Assembly: GCA_002070115.1 (NCBI GenBank)
Contig: MWCO01000004.1
Coordinates: 1 to 64,000 of the forward strand
Reading direction: 5' to 3'
DNA: 64,000 nucleotides
Source: Deltaproteobacteria bacterium ADurb.Bin207
GTDB lineage: Bacteria; Myxococcota_A; Polyangia; Polyangiales; Polyangiaceae
The position numbers and the translations under genes are program-made. The notes beneath the pieces were generated by a model. The model was not told the origin of the DNA and did no database searches. It saw only the letters and a program-made list of their open reading frames with translations. Below are positions 55,462 through 62,894 of this stretch, piece after piece (the stretch's first letter is position 1; each line of letters begins with the position of its first letter).

Positions 55462-56289
55462 TCAGATGACCTTCGCTTCGTTCTTTAGCTTATCGACCAA
55501 CTCCGCCACATCCTTGACTTTGACGCCCGCTTTGCGGCCTTGAGGAGGTTCGAACTTCTTGTAGATGACACGCAGCGAGGTATCCGCCACGAGATCGCCG
55601 AGTTTCAACACATCGAGGGGCTTTTTCTTGGCCTTCATGATCGCGGGCAGAGGCGCAAAACGAACCCCATCATTGTATTTGAAATCCCGCTTGGTTTGCG
55701 ACGAGTACACGCTGGTCGGCGCGGTGATGCGAAGATCGACTGTCACAAGCCCCGGAGCTTTCACCTTCAGGTTGATGACACCACCGTCCACTTCGCGCCC
55801 CACATGCAAGGCGCCGGCCTCTTCCACGATGGTCGCTGCCGCGGTAGCCATCGGCCAACCGAGGTATTCCGCAAGGAATTGACCCACCTGGTTGGTATCG
55901 CCATCCACCGCTTGCTTGCCCATGAGCACAAAATCGGGTTTCTCCTTGTCCACGATGGCTTTCAGAGCCAAAGCAACCACGTTGCCGTCGAGTTGATCGT
56001 CATCGGCCTCGATTCGAATCGCCCGGTCGGCACCAGTAGCCAGCATGGCGCGGAGCGTGGTTTCGCATTCCTTGGGCCCCAGGGTGACGACAACCACTTC
56101 TCCCGCACGAACCTTGTTCTGTGCACCGTTTTCAGTAAGGCGAAGGGCGGCTTCGACTGCGTATTCGTCGAACGGGTTGGGCTTCCATTCGAGACCTGTC
56201 GTCTCGACCTTGCTCCCGTCGGCTGGCACTTTGACTTTGTTCGCGTTGTCCGGATCGGCCACACGCTTGAGGGGAACGAGGATCTTCAC
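55462..56289 (-). CDS. etfB: Electron transfer flavoprotein, beta subunit
   Basis: The 275-residue EtfB binds AMP in the heterodimer with EtfA. It begins MKILVPLKRVADPDNANKVKVPADG and has the conserved NPFDEYAVEAALRLTE, GADRAIRIE, LMGKQAVDGDTNQVGQFLAEYLGWP and LPAIMKAKKKPLD. The start is GTG 56289; AAGGAGG lies about 9 bases upstream. A hairpin TGCGCC-GTT-GGCGCA (56309-56323) immediately precedes that site. A putative sigma-54 promoter lies at 56441-56455. Confidence 0.97.
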   Translation of the reverse strand: MKILVPLKRVADPDNANKVKVPADGSKVETTGLEWKPNPFDEYAVEAALRLTENGAQNKVRAGEVVVVTLGPKECETTLRAMLATGADRAIRIEADDDQLDGNVVALALKAIVDKEKPDFVLMGKQAVDGDTNQVGQFLAEYLGWPMATAAATIVEEAGALHVGREVDGGVINLKVKAPGLVTVDLRITAPTSVYSSQTKRDFKYNDGVRFAPLPAIMKAKKKPLDVLKLGDLVADTSLRVIYKKFEPPQGRKAGVKVKDVAELVDKLKNEAKVI

Positions 56290-56598
56290 GAGGGTGACCT
56301 CCTTCCAGTGCGCCGTTGGCGCATGGTGGGTAGGGGGGGCAAAAACGCCGCAGTCGTTGCCTTACGACGCTCGTCGCGTTGCGTCAATTGCTCGGTTCAG
56401 ATACTGTATTCCTTTGGAGCGGTAATCTTTTTTCTCGACGGCCAATATCGTGCCAACCATAAAAAAATCCAATGCCATACAAATAGGGCGAGGAAGCCAT
56501 CCGATGATAGGGGTCCGAAAAGTGGTTGATGAACCTTGACGACCGACCTTTCGTAGGGAATCCTCACTATTGTCCTTTCTCGTAGAAGAGGTGACAGT
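56290..56598. other. Divergent intergenic region of etfB and a lipoprotein gene
   Basis: This 309-base gap contains the etfB leader hairpin (56309-56323), a sigma-54-like promoter toward etfB (56441-56455), and an AT-rich run near 56425-56475. On the other side AGAGG precedes the ATG 56599 of the lipoprotein. No coding frame is convincing. Confidence 0.5.
56441..56455 (-). promoter_or_regulatory. Sigma-54-like promoter upstream of etfBA
   Basis: On the minus strand the sequence is TGGCACG-ATAT-TGGC. The -24 element TGGCACG is perfect, the spacing from GG to GC is the required ten bases, and the -12 element TGGC differs from TTGC at one base. Transcription would start about 140 bases upstream of the etfB GTG. 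I found no adjacent enhancer-binding protein. Confidence 0.4.
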
Positions 56599-57516
56599 AT
56601 GGATCATTCACTCAAGTACTTGGCGGTCGGTATTGCGGCTTCGTTGCTTGTCTTCGCTTGCTCTAGTGACGACAATAACAAAAAATCGGACGACGGCACC
56701 GGTGGCGATTCAGGATCCGGGGGAAGCATAGTCCAGCCGGGCACCGGCGGCGGTAGCCCAACCGGTGGTTCCGGCGGCGGTAGCCCAACTGGTGGCTCCG
56801 GTGGTGGTGAGCCCGGTGGCTCCGGTGGTGGCGAGCCCGGTGGCTCCGGTGGTGGCGAGCCCGGTGGCTCCGGTGGTGGCGAGCCCGGTGGTTCTGGCGG
56901 TGCTCCGACCGGTGGCTCCGGCGGTGCTCCGACCGGTGGCTCCGGCGGTGGACCAAGCTCCGGGTACGGCAACCTCACAAAGGTCAGCTTCAGCAGCGGA
57001 TTCATCTTCGACGAGTCCAAACTCAACGATCAATCCTACTTGCAAGCGCACATGTCGGGCATCCAGATGACCCCTGCGTTCACGGGCTCTTATACCTCAG
57101 CCAACGCTGCGATTCCTCCCGGTGGAGCACAAACTCTAGCGTTGGCCATCCACTTTGCTCCCAATGGGCTCGGTGTGTTGCAGCAATCGGGACAAGGACA
57201 AACCGTCGTGGCGCCCATGATCCAGTTTATGTTCGCGTCCGATGTGGTCGCGAGCGGGCCCGTTGATGTCGGCCTCGAGCAGACCTCTGGCGCCATGTTG
57301 CTCGTCATGGATCCAGTCGGTGCCAACGATGCCTGCGTGGCTGCCATTGGTATCGGTCAGGTCCAGGTGACCCAGGCCCAGAACACGAACGCTGCCGATG
57401 GCGGCCAGCTAGCGTTCAACGGCTCCAATATCGCTTTGTACCATCCATCCGATACCCCGTACGGCAATATTGAGACTGAACTGGCCCAGCAAATCGCCGT
57501 CTGTCCGTTCAAGTAA
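56599..57516 (+). CDS. Lipoprotein with Gly/Ser-rich tandem repeats
   Basis: The 305-residue protein has the signal MDHSLKYLAVGIAASLLVFACSSDD (Cys21), then a Gly/Ser/Glu/Pro repetitive linker at about 35-122, encoded by a 24-bp tandem repeat. The C-terminal domain (123-305) is a beta-rich fold with a spondin-like pattern: FIFDESKLNDQSYLQAHMSGIQMTPAFTGSYTS and IPPGGAQTLALAIHFAPNGLG. I do not recognise a named family with certainty; a spondin/DUF-type or surface beta-sandwich is possible. The repeated linker suggests length variation between strains. It is divergent from etfB. Confidence 0.85.
   Translation: MDHSLKYLAVGIAASLLVFACSSDDNNKKSDDGTGGDSGSGGSIVQPGTGGGSPTGGSGGGSPTGGSGGGEPGGSGGGEPGGSGGGEPGGSGGGEPGGSGGAPTGGSGGAPTGGSGGGPSSGYGNLTKVSFSSGFIFDESKLNDQSYLQAHMSGIQMTPAFTGSYTSANAAIPPGGAQTLALAIHFAPNGLGVLQQSGQGQTVVAPMIQFMFASDVVASGPVDVGLEQTSGAMLLVMDPVGANDACVAAIGIGQVQVTQAQNTNAADGGQLAFNGSNIALYHPSDTPYGNIETELAQQIAVCPFK
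56764..56952 (+). repeat. 24-bp coding tandem repeat (VNTR)
   Basis: The unit GGTGGCTCCGGTGGTGGCGAGCCC occurs at 56791, 56815, 56839 and 56863; copies 2 to 4 are identical and the first differs by one base. Diverged copies flank it at 56764, 56887, 56911 and 56935. In the protein it encodes GGSGGGEP. Near-identity suggests recent slippage or recombination. Confidence 0.85.
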
Positions 57517-57545
57517 TCTCCCCTACCCCCTGCCCCATGCATTGC

Positions 57546-57570
57546 GAGGCTACGCAATTTTGCTAGCCTC
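57546..57570 (+). promoter_or_regulatory. Inverted repeat in front of nadB
   Basis: GAGGCTA (57546-57552) and TAGCCTC (57564-57570) form a perfect 7-base inverted repeat around an 11-base AT-rich spacer. The right arm ends 7 bases before the nadB ATG and includes a TAGCCT box. It may be an operator at a leaderless promoter or a terminator of the upstream gene. NAD-biosynthesis repressors bind similar palindromes, but the sequence does not identify one. Confidence 0.4.
57564..57569 (+). promoter_or_regulatory. Putative -10 box of nadB
   Basis: TAGCCT ends 8 bases before ATG 57578. There is no Shine-Dalgarno sequence between it and the ATG. It coincides with the right arm of the inverted repeat. 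Confidence 0.3.
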
Positions 57571-57577
57571 CGCGCCC

Positions 57578-59197
57578 ATGACCCTTTCCTGTGATTACCT
57601 GGTCATCGGCAGCGGTGTGGCCGGGCTCGCGTTCGCCCTCGAAGCCGCCAACCACGGCCACGTCATCGTCGTCACCAAACAACGCGCCGATGAATCCAAC
57701 ACCCGATATGCCCAGGGAGGGATCGCAAGCGTATTATCCCAAAAAGATAGCTTCGCTTCTCATATGCAAGACACGCTGACGGCAGGCGCTGGTCTCTGCC
57801 ATCCCCTTGCCGTTCAGGTATGTGTAGAAGAAGGGCCCGCGCGCATCGACTGGCTCGTCCAACAAGGGGTTGAATTTTCTACGAAACCAAACGGTACGCA
57901 AAAAACGGACCTCGATCTTGGGCGGGAGGGCGGCCATTCCGAGCGACGCGTAGCCCATGCGGGCGACATGACGGGCAAAGAGATCGTTCGTGTCCTCGAT
58001 GCAGCGGCTCGTGCCCACCCCAATATCCAGTTGCTCGAACACCACACCGCGGTCGACCTCATCATGCTACCGGAATATGGGGGGCCCGATATCTGCGGTG
58101 GAGCGTATGTCCTCGATGCTTCCAGCGAGCATGTCCTGACGATCCGCGCTCACGCCACCATGCTTTGCACCGGGGGAAGCGGAAAAGTCTATCTTTATAC
58201 CTCGAATCCCGATGTCGCCACGGGAGACGGCGTGGCTATGGCTTATCGTGCGGGTGCCGAGATCGCGAACATGGAATTTTATCAATTCCATCCAACGTGC
58301 TTGTTCCATTCCCAGGCCAAGAGCTTTCTCATCAGCGAAGCGTTGCGAGGAGAAGGCGCGATCCTTCGTCTGCTGGACGGAACCCCATTCATGAAAAAGC
58401 ATCATGAACGCGCGGACTTGGCCCCTCGTGACATCGTCGCCCGTTCCATCGACTACGAAATGAAACGAACCGGTTCGGACTACGTTTTGCTCGACATCAC
58501 CCACCGCCCAGCCTCTTTCGTTCGGGAACGTTTCCCCGGAATCCATGCGACTTGCCAGCAGTGGGGCATCGACATCACCTCGACTCCGATTCCCGTGGTT
58601 CCAGCAGCTCATTATATGTGCGGCGGCATTACCACCGACATGCATGGGCGTACGACCATTCCGGGCCTTTGGGCTTTGGGGGAAGTGGCATGCACGGGTC
58701 TTCACGGTGCCAATCGACTTGCCTCCAACTCCCTGCTCGAAGGGCTGGTGTTGGCCCATCGCGCAAGCCTCAAACTCAGCAGTCAAATCGATGCGTTGCG
58801 GTCGCGCCCCCACGTGACGGTCAAAGATTGGGAAGTGGGTGATGCCGTGTCCAGTGACGAAAAGGTCATTGTATCGCAGAACTGGGATGAGTTGCGACGC
58901 TTCATGTGGAATTACGTCGGGATCGTTCGATCGGCAACCCGATTGCAGCGCGCGGCACGCAGGATTGCATTGCTGCAAGACGAAATCCACGAGTACTACT
59001 GGCGTTACCTGGTGACCCGAGATCTCATCGAGCTACGAAACATCGCCACCGTGGCGGAACTCATCGTGGCATCCGCCGCATCACGGCAAGAAAGCCGCGG
59101 GTTGCACTTCACCCTCGACTATCCGGATAAGGATGATCGCTTCCTCGATGATACGGTGATGAAGCGTGGCGTCTCCGCGCGGTTGCGTGGAGTGTGA
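57578..59197 (+). CDS. nadB: L-aspartate oxidase
   Basis: NadB oxidises L-aspartate to iminoaspartate, the first step of NAD synthesis; NadA then makes quinolinate. The 539-residue protein begins MTLSCDYLVIGSGVAGLAFALEAA, with the FAD-binding GSGVAGL. Other landmarks are ESNTRYAQGGIASVL, GREGGHSERRVAHAGD, FHPTCLFH, AHYMCGGITTDMHGRTTIPGLWALGEVACTGLHGANRLASNSLLEGL and RSATRLQRAARRI near the end. The succinate dehydrogenase flavoprotein family is excluded by the length and the NadB-type signatures. It has no Shine-Dalgarno sequence; a TAGCCT box and an inverted repeat stand immediately upstream. NadA and nadC are not in the window. Confidence 0.96.
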   Translation: MTLSCDYLVIGSGVAGLAFALEAANHGHVIVVTKQRADESNTRYAQGGIASVLSQKDSFASHMQDTLTAGAGLCHPLAVQVCVEEGPARIDWLVQQGVEFSTKPNGTQKTDLDLGREGGHSERRVAHAGDMTGKEIVRVLDAAARAHPNIQLLEHHTAVDLIMLPEYGGPDICGGAYVLDASSEHVLTIRAHATMLCTGGSGKVYLYTSNPDVATGDGVAMAYRAGAEIANMEFYQFHPTCLFHSQAKSFLISEALRGEGAILRLLDGTPFMKKHHERADLAPRDIVARSIDYEMKRTGSDYVLLDITHRPASFVRERFPGIHATCQQWGIDITSTPIPVVPAAHYMCGGITTDMHGRTTIPGLWALGEVACTGLHGANRLASNSLLEGLVLAHRASLKLSSQIDALRSRPHVTVKDWEVGDAVSSDEKVIVSQNWDELRRFMWNYVGIVRSATRLQRAARRIALLQDEIHEYYWRYLVTRDLIELRNIATVAELIVASAASRQESRGLHFTLDYPDKDDRFLDDTVMKRGVSARLRGV

Positions 59198-59225
59198 AAG
59201 CCAGCGCTGAACAGCAACCGCTTAT

Positions 59226-59255
59226 TTGGCGGATGCCCCCCGTTGCGGATAGGCT
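59226..59255 (+). promoter_or_regulatory. Promoter of the polysaccharide deacetylase gene
   Basis: TTGGCG (59226-59231), 18 bases, then TAGGCT (59250-59255) end exactly 6 bases before ATG 59262. It fits a sigma-70-type promoter of a leaderless gene. Confidence 0.4.
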
Positions 59256-59261
59256 GAAGCC

Positions 59262-60227
59262 ATGGCGTTGTGGTGTTTGTGTATTGTATCGATGCTGCTT
59301 GCTTGCTGCTCCGCGCCTGCTCGCTCCGGGGCTAGTTCTCCAACTTCTCTGAACGCACGTTCGCCCGAGACGACGACTTCCCCACAAGCATCCTCTCCCG
59401 CCGCGTCCACGACATCCGGGCCCACGGAGCCCATGCCATCAGAGCCTTCGGTGGTCCTTTCGCCGGAACAGCCAGATTCCCCAAATGAAACGATGGCTAT
59501 CGCTGCGTCACCCTACGAAGACACGCGTATTCTCGTGCTCATGTATCACGCTTTCGATCGAGGGAAAGAACCGCTCACGGTCGATGGCTGGCAGTTCGAA
59601 CGGCAATTGCTTTGGCTGCGCGACAACGGCATCGCGATCGTGCCAACCTCTGCCCTGGCAATGTTTTTACGAAAGGAAAAACCTCTTCCGAAACGCGCCG
59701 CGGTCATCACCATCGATGATGGGGACAAGAGCGTGCATGCGGTCGCATGGCCGATTCTAAAAAAACTAGAGGTTCCTTTTACCCTCGCGCTGCCCACCAA
59801 GCTCATGAATGAAAACAAGAAGCATCGAATGCTGACGTGGGACCAAGTTCGAGAAATGGTGGACTCCGGGCTGTGCGAAGTCGCAAGCCACGGACACGAG
59901 CACAAAAGCATCGTCCACTTCTCCAACGAACAAGCTGTCCGACAGCTCGAAACCTCGAGGGATATTCTAGAAAAAGAAACGGGCCAGCGCCCTATCGCTT
60001 TTGTGTATCCGTTGGGAGCATTCGACGCTCGCACGAGCGCGCTCGTGGAAAAAGTGGGATACAGTATGGCGTTCAAAGCCTCTGGTGCTCCCATCGGGAT
60101 GGACTGTTGCGATCCTTATGCGCTTCCCCGCATGGGCATCGTTCATCAAGACACCGTCTGGTCGCTTGGTTGGTACTTTAGTCCAAGTTTTCTCGGACGT
60201 ATGACGCGCTTGCCTCGAGGCCGTTGA
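59262..60227 (+). CDS. Polysaccharide deacetylase lipoprotein (NodB fold)
   Basis: The 321-residue protein has a short signal with MLLACC (Cys15) and a Ser/Thr/Pro-rich spacer to about residue 85. The NodB domain follows: ILVLMYHAFDRG, AAVITIDDGDKS (Asp152 and Asp153, replacing the more usual TFDDG), CEVASHGHEHKSI (His210 and His214 as metal ligands) and RPIAFVYPLGAFD. These enzymes remove N-acetyl groups from peptidoglycan, chitin oligomers or other polysaccharides. All metal ligands are present. The gene is leaderless by appearance. The target polysaccharide is not known. Confidence 0.92.
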   Translation: MALWCLCIVSMLLACCSAPARSGASSPTSLNARSPETTTSPQASSPAASTTSGPTEPMPSEPSVVLSPEQPDSPNETMAIAASPYEDTRILVLMYHAFDRGKEPLTVDGWQFERQLLWLRDNGIAIVPTSALAMFLRKEKPLPKRAAVITIDDGDKSVHAVAWPILKKLEVPFTLALPTKLMNENKKHRMLTWDQVREMVDSGLCEVASHGHEHKSIVHFSNEQAVRQLETSRDILEKETGQRPIAFVYPLGAFDARTSALVEKVGYSMAFKASGAPIGMDCCDPYALPRMGIVHQDTVWSLGWYFSPSFLGRMTRLPRGR

Positions 60228-60267
60228 AGCGCTTGCCCTTCGTGATTGAAACGCGATGCGCCGTATC

Positions 60268-61992
60268 TTACGGACCCACCAGCACCGTTTGTTCGTCTCC
60301 CACGATGATAAATGACTCCGGAGCGTTCTGGTTACGATAGCTCGCGGCGATCCAAGCAGCACTTCGCGCCACGTTGCTGATGGATACTTCGTCGATATCA
60401 CCCTTCCAATAATTCGTCAGCAGTGTCCCCATGGGGCTTCCAATCCAAAGACTATGTCCCGTTCCATCTTCGCCAGTGGTATAGTCCCCCTTACCGTTCT
60501 GCACCCCGTCCACATAAAGTATCCACCGTTCGTTGAGACCGACGACATCTTTTTGTTGAGTCCAGACCACGTATCTCCATTGGTTGTCGTTGACGGGTTT
60601 CGTGGAACTCAACCACACTCCGAAGCCATTGGTGACGACAACAACGTTGTCGAGCATCCCAAACGCTTTGCTCTCCGGTGGCCATTGCGCGGCAGGAGAT
60701 TTGGTTACCAGCCCAGCACGTTGATGCGCCTTGGTTCGTATCCAGGCCGATATCGTAACATTTGAATTTCCCAGGGAAATTCCATCGGCTTTCACGATCT
60801 GGATGTGCTGATTTTGCCCGTCGAAACGCTGCGCGCGTCCCACTTTTCCCGCAACGGCATGATTACCAGCTTTGGCTCCGTGAAAACGATCGGCAGCCGA
60901 ATTGACATGCGATGTCGCGGCATCTTCTTCGTCCAGATGCCATACCGCGGAAAAACCATCTGTCCAAACCGGGATAGAAGGCGCTGGTGAAGGCGGCGAC
61001 GGGTTGCCGTAATACATGAGTATCTTGGTATCGAATAACGCGCTAAGGGCAGGCAGGCGTACCCACGCCACGAGTGCCCCATTTTCCGAGTTCCACGACA
61101 CGATTTCGTGAGCAAGTACGGTCGTACTGCCCCCCAGGGTGAAACGAAAGTCCGCAGATGACGTGACGTGGGCGGCAAGCGACGGGTCCACCACGGTTAC
61201 GAGTAAGGGGAAGCCCGACAAGGTTTCATCGACGAGCTTGTTCGGAACGGTGATGAGGCGTCGAAAGCGCCATTGAAGATCGCCCCAATCCGCTGAGGGA
61301 ACGAGGCACTGGCTCTTGTTCAGGGTGCAGTCATTTTTGCAGGACAGCACTCCGGATGCGTAGTGGAAGGTCTCGCATGTCGCTGCTCCCAGCTCGTTCC
61401 CATCGCATTCTTCTGGCCCTTCGATGATCCCATCGCCACAAGTATGGCAGCGTGTCGTATCGAACGTGCAATCGTCAGAGCATCTCACTTCGCCGCTTTG
61501 TCGACCCACGACAGTTTCACACGTGGCGGTGCTTGGCACAATCACGTCGCATTGTTCGTTTCCTTCGCGAACGCCATTGAGGCACTTGGAGCAGTTCGTA
61601 AGATCCCAGCGACATTGGGAAGTGCAACGCAATTCGCCGTCTGCAAGGCCGATCACGGAAGCACAGGTTTGCCCGGCCAGGTCGTTTCCGTCACATTGTT
61701 CATTTCCTTCGCGTATTCCATCGCCACAACGACCGCATCTGGACACATCGAATGTGCATGTTTTTGAGCAGCGAAGTTCTCCCCCGGAATATGCCAGCGT
61801 CATGCAAGTCATATCGGCAACAAGCGAGCCATCGCATTCTTCGCCTTCCTCGAGGATTTCGTTGCCACACGACACCGAAGACGTTCCGCGACCTTCCGCA
61901 TCGAGAACACAAGCACCGAAAATGATTCCAATCAGCGGTAGCGATAATCGGAAAGCAATGGTCCGAGCGGCTGACTTATTGCGCAACGACAC
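60268..61992 (-). CDS. Lipoprotein with Cys-rich repeats and DUF2341/LamG-like lectin region
   Basis: The 574-residue product starts with GTG 61992 and a signal ending IGIIFGAC (Cys28). Residues about 40-235 contain five repeats of the form C-G-(D/N)-G-I-x-E-G-x-E-(Q/E)-C-D-G-x9-C-x11-GxLxC-x2-xC, as seen in CGDGIREGNEQCDGNDLAGQTC. Residues about 240-330 are DUF2341-like (RRLITVPNKLVDETLSGFPLLVTV, ADFRFTLGGSTTVLAHEI and KILMYYGNPSPPSP), followed by a concanavalin/LamG-like domain (WHLDEEDAATSHVNSAADRFHG, RAQRFDGQNQHIQI, WKGDIDEVSISNVARSAAWI). A carbohydrate-binding function is likely. It is divergent from the TlpA-like gene. Confidence 0.88.
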   Translation of the reverse strand: MSLRNKSAARTIAFRLSLPLIGIIFGACVLDAEGRGTSSVSCGNEILEEGEECDGSLVADMTCMTLAYSGGELRCSKTCTFDVSRCGRCGDGIREGNEQCDGNDLAGQTCASVIGLADGELRCTSQCRWDLTNCSKCLNGVREGNEQCDVIVPSTATCETVVGRQSGEVRCSDDCTFDTTRCHTCGDGIIEGPEECDGNELGAATCETFHYASGVLSCKNDCTLNKSQCLVPSADWGDLQWRFRRLITVPNKLVDETLSGFPLLVTVVDPSLAAHVTSSADFRFTLGGSTTVLAHEIVSWNSENGALVAWVRLPALSALFDTKILMYYGNPSPPSPAPSIPVWTDGFSAVWHLDEEDAATSHVNSAADRFHGAKAGNHAVAGKVGRAQRFDGQNQHIQIVKADGISLGNSNVTISAWIRTKAHQRAGLVTKSPAAQWPPESKAFGMLDNVVVVTNGFGVWLSSTKPVNDNQWRYVVWTQQKDVVGLNERWILYVDGVQNGKGDYTTGEDGTGHSLWIGSPMGTLLTNYWKGDIDEVSISNVARSAAWIAASYRNQNAPESFIIVGDEQTVLVGP

Positions 61993-62000
61993 GACGGCTC

Positions 62001-62006
62001 ATCTTA
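62001..62006 (-). promoter_or_regulatory. Putative -10 box of a leaderless gene
   Basis: On the minus strand TAAGAT stands 8 bases before the GTG 61992. No Shine-Dalgarno sequence is present. The box has four of six consensus bases. Confidence 0.3.
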
Positions 62007-62081
62007 TCATCTTGCTGGGCAGAATGCACAACGACTCCATGGGTTGACCGAACGGAGCCTTCCCACCAAGATTGGGTCGTG

Positions 62082-62762
62082 ATGGGTGTATTTTTCCAAT
62101 CTGCCACGAGCAACGCGTTTCGGATCGTTCAAGTCGCATTCATAGCGATATCCGCTGCTCTTGCGTATTCCTATGTGGCTTCCGCGCGTGACGGCGAATT
62201 GCGCAAGTCCTGCACGAGTCTGTGTACGATGGCCCCTGACTACGCGGGAGAAGACCGAATGGCCCCGGACTTCGAGTTGACCACAACCCGAGGTTCTCGT
62301 TTTCGCCTCGCGGATCAACGGGGAAAAACCGTCTTGCTGGTGTTTTGGAACACGGCTTGCGATGCCTGCAAAAAGCAGATGCCAGCCCTGCGACAGCTCG
62401 CATCGACCCTGAGCGAAGAACCACGATTCCAGCTTCTTACCGTAGCCGTCGATGAGTCGGCAGCCGAGGTGGTCTCTGTCCTCGAGCAGCATACAGGCAG
62501 TAAGGACCCTTTTGCCGTCGCCTTGGATCCGGATGCCAAGGTGGTGACAGGACGTTATGGAACGAAGATGTATCCTGAAACGTGGCTGATTGATCCAGCC
62601 GGTAAAATTCGCTTGCGTTTCGATGGACCGAGAGACTGGTCGAGTCCGATCGCCATGGATGTGCTTCGTGGTTTGTCACGTGATGAGTCGTGTCCCATGA
62701 CGATCGAATCGATGGTGGCCCGGGGTCCTGGCGCGAGGATCTGCCAAGAGATCATGCCGTGA
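62082..62762 (+). CDS. TlpA-like thioredoxin-fold protein
   Basis: The 226-residue protein has one N-terminal membrane segment (about 12-35, RIVQVAFIAISAALAYSYVAS) and a periplasmic thioredoxin/AhpC-TSA-type domain. The active site is WNTACDAC (Cys93 and Cys96), with MAPDFELTTTRGSRFRLADQRGKTVLLVFW before it, and the cis-Pro segment MYPETWLIDPAGKI after it. An extra pair Cys44 and Cys48 (CTSLC) lies before the domain. It probably reduces disulfides of envelope proteins, which fits the many Cys-rich neighbours, but that link is an inference. A GTG one codon earlier could also start. No Shine-Dalgarno sequence is clear. Confidence 0.87.
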   Translation: MGVFFQSATSNAFRIVQVAFIAISAALAYSYVASARDGELRKSCTSLCTMAPDYAGEDRMAPDFELTTTRGSRFRLADQRGKTVLLVFWNTACDACKKQMPALRQLASTLSEEPRFQLLTVAVDESAAEVVSVLEQHTGSKDPFAVALDPDAKVVTGRYGTKMYPETWLIDPAGKIRLRFDGPRDWSSPIAMDVLRGLSRDESCPMTIESMVARGPGARICQEIMP

Positions 62763-62894
62763 TTCTGTGGCAATCGGCCTAGTTTTCACGAAGGGAAGCG
62801 AGAAGAACTGCCCTCTGTCGCGATCGCGAATCGTCACCGTTTCAGCGCTTACCAAAGGATAAAAGGGGTGGTATGCCTTGATGGGAGGCATGCC

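Noticed and set aside
56764-56952. Tandem repeats as a CRISPR-like array
   Set aside because: The units are contiguous without spacers and encode GGSGGGEP in frame, so this is a coding repeat.
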